36,846 nt of DNA, from positions 1 to 36,846 of the forward strand of contig JAHDEL010000034.1 of the NCBI GenBank assembly GCA_020628855.1. The letters run 5' to 3'. Under the pieces are notes generated by a model. It was given only the letters and a program-made list of their open reading frames with translations. It had not been told where the DNA came from and did not search any database. Positions within the stretch are counted from its first letter, which is position 1. The number at the start of each line of letters is the position of its first letter. The stretch is from Saprospiraceae bacterium. Lineage in GTDB: Bacteria; Bacteroidota; Bacteroidia; Chitinophagales; Saprospiraceae. Shown one piece after another: positions 7,705-16,618 of the stretch. A program made the position numbers and the translations under genes.

Positions 7705-8457
7705 ATGAGACCAAGAAAAAGTAAACTTGTAGCGTCGATTCTCGCATTTTTTGGAGGATCATTTGGATTGCACCGATTCTACCTTGGGGAGTATCAAACA
7801 GGGTTTGTCTTTGTTGTAATGGCGATCATGTTTGCAGGCATGCGGTTTCCGATAACCACAATTATAGGATTTGTCGAGTTTTTTAGACTCCTTTCCATGG
7901 GTCAGAGTGAGTTTGACAGGAGATATAACAAACACTTAATGCATCAGCCAGGAGGTAGGAAAAGAACAAGAAAGCAACAACAGTCTCAACCAACGAATTA
8001 TAGGAGAAGAGAAAACCCTTATAAAAAGAATGGGTTCAAAAAATATAAAGAATACGACATAGAAGGAGCTATTGATGACCTAGAAGAAGCACTAAAAATA
8101 GATCCAAATGATAAAGAAATCTACTTTAAGCTAGCTTGTGGATATTCTCTTATGGAAGAACCTGAGGAAGCACTGAATTATCTCCATCATGCAATTCATG
8201 AGCTCGGTTACAAAGATTTTGAAAAAATAGAATCTATCGACGACCTAGCTTACCTCAGAATTTCCCCAGTTTTCCAAGCGTACAAAGCGAATGGATATAG
8301 TCCATCACCGAAAGCACAACTCGCGGCTCCAAAGAAGGATTTACTCCAAGACGATATGCTTCTATCTCAGCTCAAAAAACTCTCAGAGTTAAAAGCAAGA
8401 GGTTTACTTTCAGACATCGATTTTCAAAAGGAGAAGGCAAAACTCTTACGGAAATAG
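7705..8457 (+). CDS. TM2 domain protein with TPR and SHOCT regions
   Basis: A 250-residue membrane protein. Residues 1-75 form a TM2 domain, two hydrophobic helices with the GGSFGLHRFYLGEYQTG hairpin motif. A basic linker rich in Arg/Gln follows (about 82-110), then TPR-like helices at about 110-165 (DIEGAIDDLEEALKIDP). The C-terminal 30 residues (LSELKARGLLSDIDFQKEK) match the SHOCT short oligomerisation motif. It starts on the base after the phosphatase stop, so the two are almost certainly co-translated and perhaps work together. A specific function is not known to me. Confidence 0.85.
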   Translation: MRPRKSKLVASILAFFGGSFGLHRFYLGEYQTGFVFVVMAIMFAGMRFPITTIIGFVEFFRLLSMGQSEFDRRYNKHLMHQPGGRKRTRKQQQSQPTNYRRRENPYKKNGFKKYKEYDIEGAIDDLEEALKIDPNDKEIYFKLACGYSLMEEPEEALNYLHHAIHELGYKDFEKIESIDDLAYLRISPVFQAYKANGYSPSPKAQLAAPKKDLLQDDMLLSQLKKLSELKARGLLSDIDFQKEKAKLLRK

Positions 8458-8469
8458 AAAGAGACAGAT

Positions 8470-9390
8470 ATGTCCAAACTTCATCCTAGAAACAAGCATC
8501 AAGGTCGTTATGATTTGGATACACTTTCTCAAACAAGTTCAAACCTAGCTTCTTACATTCATACTAACCAATATGGTGTAAGAACTATAGACTTCTTTAA
8601 CCCTGATGCTGTAAGGCATTTAAATCAAGCATTGCTTCTACACTATTATGGACTCACGAATTGGGAAATTCCAGAAAATGTACTGTGTCCAGCAGTTCCT
8701 GGTCGAGCAGACTACATCCATACGATGGCAGATTTGCTTTACGAACAAAGACCAAAGCTTCTTAAGCAAAAAACCCCCAAAGTTCACTGCTTAGACATCG
8801 GTGTTGGAGCAAGTTGTATCTATCCTATCATTGGTAGAAGCGAATATGGTTGGTCATTTACGGGAAGTGATATTTCTCAAGACTCTCTAAAAAGTGCTAG
8901 TAAGATTATCGACTCTAATGACTTGTTGAGAGACCAGGTCAGGCTTATCTATCAACCAGATCCAAGTGCCACTTTGCAAGGAATTGTTGGTGAGAAAAGA
9001 TTTGATCTTGTAATCTCTAATCCGCCATTTCACAAATCTAAGAAAGAAGCAATCGCAGCGACCCAGAGAAAGCATGTCAACCTCAATAGCAAAACAACGG
9101 TCTCAGCATATCAGGGTGTGGAAACTGAATTATGGACAAAAGGTGGCGAACTTCAGTTTATTGGTACTCTAATCACCGAAAGCAAAAGCTATGCTTCGCA
9201 GATACAGTGGTTTTCTACTTTAGTTTCAAAGAAAGAACACCTACCAATTTTACAGAGGCAAATACATAATGCAGAAGCTGATGATTGCAGGATATTTGAG
9301 CTGGCACAGGGACAGAAGCAATCAAGAATTTTAACTTGGACTTATCTAACTCAAAAGCAAAGAAAAATTTGGGCAACAACACAATGGTAA
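8470..9390 (+). CDS. rlmF: 23S rRNA (adenine(1618)-N(6))-methyltransferase
   Basis: A 306-residue SAM-dependent methyltransferase that adds an N6-methyl to A1618 of 23S rRNA. It starts with the family signature LHPRNKHQGRYD. The SAM-binding motif is LDIGVGASCIYPIIG from residue 108, followed by the acidic GSDIS. The N6-adenine catalytic motif NPPF is at 184-187. The length fits the family (E. coli RlmF/YbiN). It begins 12 bases after the TM2 gene and is followed 10 bases later by the sulfurtransferase gene, so it is probably in one operon with both. Confidence 0.95.
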   Translation: MSKLHPRNKHQGRYDLDTLSQTSSNLASYIHTNQYGVRTIDFFNPDAVRHLNQALLLHYYGLTNWEIPENVLCPAVPGRADYIHTMADLLYEQRPKLLKQKTPKVHCLDIGVGASCIYPIIGRSEYGWSFTGSDISQDSLKSASKIIDSNDLLRDQVRLIYQPDPSATLQGIVGEKRFDLVISNPPFHKSKKEAIAATQRKHVNLNSKTTVSAYQGVETELWTKGGELQFIGTLITESKSYASQIQWFSTLVSKKEHLPILQRQIHNAEADDCRIFELAQGQKQSRILTWTYLTQKQRKIWATTQW

Positions 9391-9400
9391 CAGTGAAATA

Positions 9401-10210
9401 ATGGAAAAAGTAATACTATCGGTTGCTGATTTTCTTCAGGAACAAAAGCATGATAACATCATTTTATTGGATGCAAGCAAAGTTGTTGATGGCACCACGA
9501 AAAATGAAATAATTCCTGGAGCAATACAATTTGATTTACAATCATTCAAAGACAATGAGAGTCTTTACCCAAATACAATGCTGTCACCACTTCAATTTCA
9601 AAAGCAATGTCAGGCTTTGGGTATAAGTAATTCTAGTAGAGTAGTAGTCTATGATAACAAAGGAATCTACACAAGCCCAAGAGTATGGTGGATGTTGAAA
9701 AGTCACGGGCTCCAAAATGTTCTTATTCTTGATGGCGGACTCCCAGAGTATAAACGATTAAAAGGAAAGCTAAGTAGCAGCTACCAAGTGCCAGTAAAGC
9801 AGGGAGACTTCAATCCTGTATACAATCCTGAGTATTGGACTAATTATTCTGCAGTAAAACAGAATAGCGAAGAGACAGTACTTCTTCACTTAGATGTGAG
9901 ATCAGCAGGAAGGTTTTCTGGCAATGACCCCGAACCAAGACCTACGTTACTCAGTGGATGCATACCTAATTCTATCAATCTACCTTATGATCAAGTATTA
10001 GATAATGGGTGTTTCAAAGACCAAAATGCATTAACTTATCTGTTTAAGTCAAAGGGTTGTTCAGGGCAAAAACTAATAGTGAGCTGTGGTTCAGGAATAA
10101 CAGCTTGTATAGTTTTAGCCGCATATTATATTGCCTTTCGGCAAATGGGTAGACTCTATGATGGCTCTTGGACAGAATGGGCCATGAAAGAGAACCTGGT
10201 TAGGAGTTAA
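9401..10210 (+). CDS. sulfurtransferase, 3-mercaptopyruvate type
   Basis: A 269-residue protein with two rhodanese domains. It probably transfers sulfur from 3-mercaptopyruvate (or thiosulfate) to a thiol acceptor in the cytoplasm. The N-terminal domain is inactive and contains the SPRVWWMLKSHG motif. The C-terminal domain carries the active-site loop C229-GSGITA, closer to the CGSGVTA loop of 3-mercaptopyruvate sulfurtransferases than to the CRKGVTA loop of thiosulfate sulfurtransferases. It ends the + strand run begun by dtd. The stop is 18 bases from the stop of the convergent T9SS gene, with no obvious terminator hairpin between. Confidence 0.9.
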   Translation: MEKVILSVADFLQEQKHDNIILLDASKVVDGTTKNEIIPGAIQFDLQSFKDNESLYPNTMLSPLQFQKQCQALGISNSSRVVVYDNKGIYTSPRVWWMLKSHGLQNVLILDGGLPEYKRLKGKLSSSYQVPVKQGDFNPVYNPEYWTNYSAVKQNSEETVLLHLDVRSAGRFSGNDPEPRPTLLSGCIPNSINLPYDQVLDNGCFKDQNALTYLFKSKGCSGQKLIVSCGSGITACIVLAAYYIAFRQMGRLYDGSWTEWAMKENLVRS

Positions 10211-10228
10211 TCAGGAGTTAAGCAAGAC

Positions 10229-11797
10229 CTATCGACTAATAAACACAAACGACTTTGATCCCTTGTCTACTTTAACTTCTATCGTGCAAGCTCCAGATAA
10301 AAAACTCAGATCAATAAATGCATTAGTAAAAGAACGGTCTGAATATACTCTTTGACCTTGCATAGTATAAGCTATAATCTCACATTCTTGAAGAGACTCA
10401 GAATTGATGACTATTCCATTTTGATACTGAGTAATGTCAATGTCTTTTCCAATGTTTTGTGTGCTTGAAATGATGTTGGTTTGAGTAAGATCAAGACGAT
10501 AGAGTTCTCTTCCCACTTCAGCATCCAGATTAGAGTTGAAGTATAAGAAATCATCAACAACACCAAGTAGAAAAACAGATCGAGTATCCAGTGAACTTAA
10601 GTTAGTCTGATACAATGAACTGTAGCTTCCATCTTCCATATTTACCCAAAACATCTCTGGGTCAAAACCATTCGATGTTCCAAATGTGAAAATGGCGAAG
10701 TTGTTATAACTGATGATATTAGACGGAAATGGATCAACCTCTTGGAGGACTGTTGGGGTGTTAGAGTTCCCATCGTAGAAAACAAGGAAATCATCTTCCC
10801 ATATTCCCCCATATGAGTACATGGCTGTGTTCCCGAATCTATGTTGAAAGTGAATCGGCTCTCCTTGCACAAGGCTTGTATTGCCTTGCTCATGAACGAG
10901 AGATTCTCCATTGTCCGTGCCATTGAGCATATAATAACCCTCGCCACCAATCCAAGCTAAGGCGGAGGACCCAGACAGATCATATAATCTTCTAGAAACT
11001 GCTTCAGCATTATTTATCGTAAGCTTGGATAATGTTCCATCTGCTTCGTTATAAAAGAAGGTCGCATTTATACTGTCATCGTTAGCATCATCTGTTGAAA
11101 ACAACAGACCACCATCAACTCTGCTTAAACCATAGTAATCTGAAAAAAACTCTAGTTCAAAATCCGTACTAGCCAACTCTATGATCTCGCCATTTTCGAT
11201 AGTTTTTAATTTTACTCTATCATCCTCTTCTACAATAAATGCTATTTCATCCTTGTAAAGGCAATAGTTCGCATTATTCTGGGCAGAAAAGATTCCAAGA
11301 AATCCGGCACCCACTTCTGTGATCGAAGTTCCATCAAATGAAAGAATACTTCCATTATAGCTCAAATACATTAAACCAGAATCAGCAACGATCAACCCAT
11401 TTGGACGGAAGGAACTACTTCCAGGTAAAGGGATTTCCATTGTACCACTTTCTGTTCCATCAGTCTCCAGAAACTTTCCAGTACCATCAGGTCCTACTGC
11501 TACAAAATAGACTTTATCATTATACTTGGTTAATAGAGCAGGAGAAGAATCATCAGGACCTGGAACAAAGTCAATCAAAAGAGCAAGCTCACCGTTTTCA
11601 ACAACGCCAAGTTCGTCTCCAGTGTCTTCAGTTTCCATGGTTGTTATAATCTTATTATTATGTACCACGGCACTAATACTAAAATCACTAAACGAACCAG
11701 ACACTCCTGGAGAAAAGTCAGAAACCAATTCATGAGTTTGCCCTATGGCAAAGCAAAAGGTGAAAGACAACAGAAAGATCGAAAGTAGAAATCTCAT
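10229..11797 (-). CDS. T9SS type-A cargo protein, propeller-like, unknown function
   Basis: A 522-residue secreted protein. Residues 1-20 are a signal peptide ending in AIGQ. The body is made of short beta-rich repeats, some with the ExxxTDGTESGT pattern seen in Bacteroidota proteins that probably form beta-propellers. The last 75 residues, with YTMQGQRVYSD and the closing hydrophobic strand, resemble a T9SS type-A sorting domain, although the usual PNP motif is absent. It probably ends up on the surface or in the medium. No catalytic motif was recognised. It is monocistronic, and its stop faces the sulfurtransferase stop. Confidence 0.8.
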   Translation of the reverse strand: MRFLLSIFLLSFTFCFAIGQTHELVSDFSPGVSGSFSDFSISAVVHNNKIITTMETEDTGDELGVVENGELALLIDFVPGPDDSSPALLTKYNDKVYFVAVGPDGTGKFLETDGTESGTMEIPLPGSSSFRPNGLIVADSGLMYLSYNGSILSFDGTSITEVGAGFLGIFSAQNNANYCLYKDEIAFIVEEDDRVKLKTIENGEIIELASTDFELEFFSDYYGLSRVDGGLLFSTDDANDDSINATFFYNEADGTLSKLTINNAEAVSRRLYDLSGSSALAWIGGEGYYMLNGTDNGESLVHEQGNTSLVQGEPIHFQHRFGNTAMYSYGGIWEDDFLVFYDGNSNTPTVLQEVDPFPSNIISYNNFAIFTFGTSNGFDPEMFWVNMEDGSYSSLYQTNLSSLDTRSVFLLGVVDDFLYFNSNLDAEVGRELYRLDLTQTNIISSTQNIGKDIDITQYQNGIVINSESLQECEIIAYTMQGQRVYSDRSFTNAFIDLSFLSGACTIEVKVDKGSKSFVFISR

Positions 11798-11873
11798 AGC
11801 ACGTACGTTTATGTAGGCTAAAGTAGAACTTCTCCATAAAAATCAAAGCAAAGTCTGTTTATTGCTTTTGAAT

Positions 11874-12551
11874 TTAACGCCTCCAAGTAACTATTTCCTC
11901 AATTGGTCTTCTTGTCTTTGGGTGTTTAGGCGCTTCTTTTCTCTGCCCGAAAGCAACCATGTATGATAAGCCATATTGGTCAGTGTCTATAGCAAAGTGT
12001 TCTTTAAGGATTGGCTCTATTTTAGCTTGATGAAACCCTTCTATCGGACAGCTATCTATCCCATTCAATGCTGCTGCAGTCATCATGTTTGCTAGAGCAA
12101 TATAGGTTTGCTTTGCTGCCCAGTCGAATAGCTTCTTGTCTGTGTCAAGATCAAAGTCTGACTCTTGAAATGTTTTGTAAAATTGTGAATAGACTTCTTT
12201 AGCTTCTTGAGGGAGTTGTTTAATTTCTGTCATCATTCGATTCGTATGATCAGAACCCCATTTTGTCATAGGAGCCTTCATGGTCAACCCCAAGATGAAA
12301 TGACTAGCTGTGTCTAGCTTTAATGGCGCTCCCCAAGCAACAGGCTTTAAGAGTTCTCTGAGCTCTGTATTTTGTACGACTACGAAATGCCAAGGCTCAA
12401 AACCAAAAGAGCTGGGAGATAACCTCGCAGTTTCTAAGATGAAAGCAATATCCTCTTCTGAAAGTTTTTGAGAAGAATCAAATTCTTTACAAGCATGTCT
12501 AAATTGAAAAGCATGTAAGATGTCTTGTTGAGAGATGTTAGGTATCTGCAT
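11874..12551 (-). CDS. nitroreductase family NAD(P)H-dependent oxidoreductase
   Basis: A 225-residue flavoprotein of the nitroreductase (NfsB-like) fold. It probably reduces quinones or nitroaromatics using FMN and NAD(P)H. The FMN-binding N-terminus is visible in FQFRHACKEFD, and the family core LSPSSFGFEPWHFVVVQN sits near residues 50-67. The C-terminal region, with EGFHQAKIEPIL and the AFGQRKEAPKHPKTRRP tail, also fits. It is divergently paired with an HxlR-type regulator across a 93-bp gap holding inverted repeats, an arrangement like the YodB- and HypR-controlled reductases of Bacillus. That suggests induction by electrophiles, quinones or disulfide stress. Confidence 0.92.
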   Translation of the reverse strand: MQIPNISQQDILHAFQFRHACKEFDSSQKLSEEDIAFILETARLSPSSFGFEPWHFVVVQNTELRELLKPVAWGAPLKLDTASHFILGLTMKAPMTKWGSDHTNRMMTEIKQLPQEAKEVYSQFYKTFQESDFDLDTDKKLFDWAAKQTYIALANMMTAAALNGIDSCPIEGFHQAKIEPILKEHFAIDTDQYGLSYMVAFGQRKEAPKHPKTRRPIEEIVTWRR

Positions 12552-12558
12552 ATAATAT

Positions 12559-12577
12559 TACTATAAAATTGATAGTA
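12559..12577. promoter_or_regulatory. candidate HxlR operator
   Basis: TACTAT-AAAATTG-ATAGTA is a perfect 6-bp inverted repeat with a 7-base spacer. This is the TACT-N-AGTA layout known for YodB/HypR-type HxlR regulators. It lies only 7 bases upstream of the nitroreductase ATG. Further ATAGTA copies lie at 12590-12595 and 12625-12630. The role is inferred from the spacing and the adjacent regulator gene. Confidence 0.6.
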
Positions 12578-12624
12578 GCAAACATAATTATAGTATTTTG
12601 GTTATGCAATACCGGTCTAAATGT

Positions 12625-12646
12625 ATAGTATAAAATAATTCACTAT
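12625..12646. promoter_or_regulatory. second inverted repeat over the HxlR gene start
   Basis: ATAGT at 12625-12629 and ACTAT at 12642-12646 form a 5-bp inverted repeat with a 12-base spacer whose right arm overlaps the ATG of the HxlR gene. With the repeat at 12559-12577 it may allow autoregulation. The spacer is longer than in the first site, so this call is weaker. Confidence 0.35.
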
Positions 12647-13007
12647 GTATATGTATAATGGAAAGACATATCCTTGTTGTACTAGTTTGACGATGGGGCT
12701 GATTGGAGGAAAGTGGAAGAGTGTTATCCTTTACCACTTGCTAGAGGGAACATTAAGATATAGTGATCTCAGGAAAAAGATGTTAAACGTGACCGAACGT
12801 ACACTCAGCATCCAACTGAAAACATTAGCTTCAGATGGCCTAGTCAGCAGAACGGTTTATACAACAAAACCACCCTTGAAAGTAGAATATGCTTTAACCC
12901 CACTTGGTGAATCTCTGAGGCCAATTATTCAATCAATAGCAGACTGGGGCAACTACGCAGTTAAGTACAACAAAGCAAATCCTAAAAATGAGAGAGGAGT
13001 AGACTAA
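12645..13007 (+). CDS. HxlR family winged-helix transcriptional regulator
   Basis: A 120-residue DNA-binding protein of the HxlR family (MarR-like fold, dimer). The core LIGGKWKSVILYHLLEG, the RTLSIQLKTLASDGLV recognition region and the YALTPLGESL wing are visible. Many redox-sensing members carry one conserved cysteine just before this core. Here there are two adjacent cysteines, C11 and C12, in YPCCTSL, which could sense oxidants or electrophiles. It is divergent from the nitroreductase gene, its likely target. An alternative ATG two codons in also fits. Its stop overlaps the clpB stop by four bases on the opposite strand. Confidence 0.93.
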   Translation: MYMYNGKTYPCCTSLTMGLIGGKWKSVILYHLLEGTLRYSDLRKKMLNVTERTLSIQLKTLASDGLVSRTVYTTKPPLKVEYALTPLGESLRPIIQSIADWGNYAVKYNKANPKNERGVD

Positions 13008-15724
13008 TTATCCTTTACATTGTCTATCTCATCTTCAAGATCTTTAGTAGCTTTCTTTAACTTATCTAACTCACTTTTTTCTTTCTTTTCTACTTTCGGT
13101 TTAGCTGTGGACTTGGATGGTTTATCCGAAAACGTAAAACCTTTTTTATCCGTGCCAACATGAATAGTATCACCAGGGCCAACTTTTCCGCCTAGAACCT
13201 TGACAGAAAGAGGATTAATGATTTCTTTTTGAATAACTCGCTTTAGTGGTCTTGCGCCGAATTGAGGATCATAACCAAGATCTGCAAGGAGATCCATTGC
13301 ACTATCAGAAAACTCGATTTTCATTTCTTGCTTTCCAAGATTCTTCTTTGTCTTTTTTAAGAGGATATGAGCGATTTTCTTAATCTCTGATTTGGTAAGA
13401 GGTAAGAACATTATTTTATCATCAATCCTATTAAGAAACTCAGGCCTAAGACTTTCTTTCAAGAGATCAAAGACCTCCATCTTTGTTGTCTCGATAATAT
13501 CTTGTCGGTGGTCTTCTCCTACTGCTTCTAGATCTTCAAAGTTTTCTAAGATCGTTTCAGATCCCATATTACTTGTCATAATAATGATACTGTTCTTAAA
13601 GTTGGCTTCTCTTCCTTTATTGTCAGTCAACCTTCCATCATCTAAGACTTGCAGTAAAATATTAAAAGTATCAGGATGTGCCTTCTCTATTTCGTCAAGC
13701 AAAATAATCGAGTAAGGTCTTCTTCTTACCGCTTCTGTTAACTGTCCACCTTCATCATAACCTACGTATCCTGGAGGTGCACCGACTAATCGAGAGACTG
13801 CATGCTTTTCCATGTACTCACTCATATCTATTCTAGTGATTGCTTTTTCGTCATCGAACAAGACTTCAGCCAGCGACTTTGCCAATTCTGTCTTACCAAC
13901 ACCAGTGGGACCAAGGAAAATAAATGAACCAATCGGTTTGTTAGCATCTCCCAGACCAGCTCTACTTCTTCTCACTGCATCAGACACTGCGCGTACTGCT
14001 TCTTTCTGACCAATGAGTCTTTTGCCAATTTCGTCTTCGATATTGAGTAACTTTTCTTTTTCTGACTTCATCATTTTAGCCACAGGTATCCCAGTCCATT
14101 TCGCTACAACTTCTGCTATTTCATTACCAGTTACTTCTTCATTTGTAAATCGCTTTTCTTCTGGGAGTTTATCGAGGTTTTTCTCAGCTTCAGCTAGTTG
14201 AGTCTCCAGCTCTTTAAGATCTCCATATCGGATTTTGGCGACTTTTTCGAATTCGCTATTTCTCTCTGCTGCTTCTGCCTCGTGTTCTAGCTCTTCCATT
14301 TGTTTCTTGATATTCTGGATCGTGTCTACAATTTCTTTTTCATTCTTCCATGTAGCTGTGATACTATCAAGTGCTTCCTTCGCATCAGCAATCTGCTTGT
14401 TGATCGCTTCAAGTTTTTTCTTATTGCCTTCTCTTTTGATGGCTTCTCTTTCGATCTCAAGCTGACGTACCTTCCTATCCATTTCATCAATCTCCTCAGG
14501 TACTGAATCTAGTTCTAAGCGTAATTTTGCTGCAGCCTCATCTATCAGGTCAATAGCTTTGTCTGGAAGTTTTCTATCGGTAATATATCGGTGTGAAAGT
14601 TCTACTGCCGCAACGAGAGCATCATCAAGAATGTCAATCTTATGGTAGACTTCATATTTGTCTTGAATCCCTCTTAAAATGGATATGCAATCTTCAAGGC
14701 TTGGCTCATCAATATAGACAGTTTGGAACCTTCTGACCAAGGCTTTATCTTTCTCGAAATATTTTTGATATTCATCCAGTGTTGTTGCACCTATTGTTCT
14801 GAGTTCACCTCGAGCCAAAGCGGGCTTCAGAATGTTAGCAGCATCCATGGCACCATTACCACCACCAGCTCCAATGAGAGTGTGGATTTCATCTATAAAT
14901 AGGATAACTTCTCCATCTGATTCATTCACTTCCTTGATAACTGCTTTAAGCCTTTCTTCGAATTCTCCTTTGTATTTTGCCCCAGCAATAAGCGCAGCAA
15001 TATCTAACGCGTAAATTTGTTTACTCGCAAGATTTTCTGGTACATCTTTCTTGACAATTCTCCATGCAATTCCTTCGACGATAGCAGTTTTACCTACTCC
15101 TGCTTCTCCGACAAGGATTGGGTTATTTTTCTTTCTTCTTGAAAGGATATGCAGAATTCTTCGAATCTCTTCGTCCCTTCCAACAATAGGATCAAGTTTA
15201 CCGCTTTCTGCTCTTTCATTGAGATTGATAGCATATTTCTTCAGGGCATTATATTGATTATCTGTATTCTGATCTGTTACTTTTCTGCCGTTGCGAAGAG
15301 CGGTAATGGCAGATTTCATGTCTTTGATGGTAACACCTGCATCCTTGAGCATGGTAGATGCCTTATCTTTTCCAGCTGCGATACCAAGAAGTATGAGTTC
15401 GACAGAAATGTACTCATCGCCAAACTCCTTCATAGCTTTTTTAGCATAACTCAAAGACTTGTTAGCATCATTGGTAAGGTGTTGTTTGCCATCCCCTCCA
15501 GACACCTTCGGATAGGTTTTGACAACATCTTGCAGCTTTTCTATAAGGGCAGGCATGTTGACACCCATTTTTTGAAAAATGAACTTTGGAATATCTTCAT
15601 CAGTGTGATAGATTCCAAGTAGAAGATGGGTAGTATCCACTTGTTGCTGGTCCATTCCTCCAGCCATCTGCTGTGATTTTAGAATAGATTCTTGAGCCTT
15701 TATTGTAAAATTATCGTAGGTCAT
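13004..15724 (-). CDS. clpB: ATP-dependent disaggregase ClpB
   Basis: This 906-residue AAA+ chaperone, with DnaK, pulls proteins out of aggregates. It has the double Clp N domain (1-145), a first AAA domain with Walker A GEAGVGKT at 206-213 and Walker B LFIDEIH, a long coiled-coil middle domain at about 410-530, and a second AAA domain with [10 protein letters not shown] and ILLDEIEKA. The middle domain separates ClpB from ClpA and ClpX. No ClpP-docking IGL/IGF loop was noticed. A Lys/Glu-rich tail of about 40 residues extends past the usual end. It is transcribed divergently from the PA-domain genes. Several long antisense ORFs inside it are shadows. Confidence 0.96.
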   Translation of the reverse strand: MTYDNFTIKAQESILKSQQMAGGMDQQQVDTTHLLLGIYHTDEDIPKFIFQKMGVNMPALIEKLQDVVKTYPKVSGGDGKQHLTNDANKSLSYAKKAMKEFGDEYISVELILLGIAAGKDKASTMLKDAGVTIKDMKSAITALRNGRKVTDQNTDNQYNALKKYAINLNERAESGKLDPIVGRDEEIRRILHILSRRKKNNPILVGEAGVGKTAIVEGIAWRIVKKDVPENLASKQIYALDIAALIAGAKYKGEFEERLKAVIKEVNESDGEVILFIDEIHTLIGAGGGNGAMDAANILKPALARGELRTIGATTLDEYQKYFEKDKALVRRFQTVYIDEPSLEDCISILRGIQDKYEVYHKIDILDDALVAAVELSHRYITDRKLPDKAIDLIDEAAAKLRLELDSVPEEIDEMDRKVRQLEIEREAIKREGNKKKLEAINKQIADAKEALDSITATWKNEKEIVDTIQNIKKQMEELEHEAEAAERNSEFEKVAKIRYGDLKELETQLAEAEKNLDKLPEEKRFTNEEVTGNEIAEVVAKWTGIPVAKMMKSEKEKLLNIEDEIGKRLIGQKEAVRAVSDAVRRSRAGLGDANKPIGSFIFLGPTGVGKTELAKSLAEVLFDDEKAITRIDMSEYMEKHAVSRLVGAPPGYVGYDEGGQLTEAVRRRPYSIILLDEIEKAHPDTFNILLQVLDDGRLTDNKGREANFKNSIIIMTSNMGSETILENFEDLEAVGEDHRQDIIETTKMEVFDLLKESLRPEFLNRIDDKIMFLPLTKSEIKKIAHILLKKTKKNLGKQEMKIEFSDSAMDLLADLGYDPQFGARPLKRVIQKEIINPLSVKVLGGKVGPGDTIHVGTDKKGFTFSDKPSKSTAKPKVEKKEKSELDKLKKATKDLEDEIDNVKDN

Positions 15725-15834
15725 AAGCTGTATTAGAGTTACAAGTTACTATACATACATCAAACTCAAGTCCAATCCTTTAGATGTGCCAAAATGTCCT
15801 AAATGAGAACTCTACAGGGTTGGTCATGCAAAGG

Positions 15835-15863
15835 TTTGTTTAGAAGCAAAACAAGTATTTTAT
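15835..15863 (+). promoter_or_regulatory. possible promoter of the PA-domain gene pair
   Basis: TTTG at 15835-15838 is followed after 17 bases by TATTTTAT at 15856-15863. This partly matches the Bacteroidota TTTG and TAnnTTTG elements. It ends 19 bases before the ATG at 15883. The -7 element misses the final TG, so the call is tentative. Confidence 0.3.
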
Positions 15864-15882
15864 TTAGTAAAATGTTACGAAT

Positions 15883-16599
15883 ATGCGACTTGTCACCTTT
15901 GCCTTTTTTCTTTTACTGAGCAATGCTAGTATACTAGCACAGCAATTACAAACCCTTATAATTACTGAGCCACAAGAGCTTCAAGGTCAGTTTGATATCA
16001 TCCAAGGATTGTTTTCAACGGTAGACTTTGATACACTTACAGGCTATGGAGTAATATTTGAAGACGGTATCGACGACACTTTTGATGGTTGTTCTGAATC
16101 AACCAATGACATTTCTGACAAAATTGCATTCATTGATAGAGGTACGTGTACATTTGTTGACAAAGCCATGCATGCAAGGAATGGTAATGCGGCAGCAGCA
16201 ATAATTTGTAATGGAGAGAATACTGCCGAAATTTTTCCGATGTCAGGAGAACCAGAAATGGATTATCCTGCGGCTATGATTAGCCATGATGATTGTATAG
16301 AAATAAAATCCCTCTTACAACAAGGAATAGAAATAGGAATTTCATTTAACCTAACACTAACAAGCGAAGACTATTTAAGCCAGTCCGAACACATTACATT
16401 CTTTCCAAATCCAACGGCTAACTTTTTAAGCAATCAAGCAGAAGAACCATTTGAGTACCAACTCTTCAACCAATCTGGAAAGCTCTTGCTATCAGGTAAA
16501 AGTGAAGTAGGAAAACCAATTGATCTCCGAACTTTGAACGCTGGATTCTATTTTATTCAGACAAAAGAAAGAGAGGTATATAAGATAGTCAAGTATTAG
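15883..16599 (+). CDS. PA-domain protein with T9SS type-A sorting domain
   Basis: A 238-residue secreted protein consisting of little more than one protease-associated (PA) domain. A signal peptide (1-19, ending ILAQ) leads into a PA domain at about 25-150, with the core DRGTCTF at 85-91 and the AAAAIICN strand. A T9SS type-A sorting domain follows at about 168-238 with FFPNPTA and the final GFYFIQT strand. PA domains usually sit inside subtilases or peptidases as substrate- or partner-binding lids. Here there is no catalytic domain. It is followed 19 bases later by a paralogous gene and is probably co-transcribed with it. A convergent subtilase lies beyond that gene. Confidence 0.85.
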   Translation: MRLVTFAFFLLLSNASILAQQLQTLIITEPQELQGQFDIIQGLFSTVDFDTLTGYGVIFEDGIDDTFDGCSESTNDISDKIAFIDRGTCTFVDKAMHARNGNAAAAIICNGENTAEIFPMSGEPEMDYPAAMISHDDCIEIKSLLQQGIEIGISFNLTLTSEDYLSQSEHITFFPNPTANFLSNQAEEPFEYQLFNQSGKLLLSGKSEVGKPIDLRTLNAGFYFIQTKEREVYKIVKY

Positions 16600-16618
16600 A
16601 AAGTAAAACTCTTAGATC

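Noticed and set aside
13392-15622. Several open + strand frames of 60-157 residues inside clpB
   Set aside because: They are antisense to a full-length, clearly conserved ClpB and have low-complexity Ser/Leu/Ile-rich translations typical of the complement of a charged coding region.
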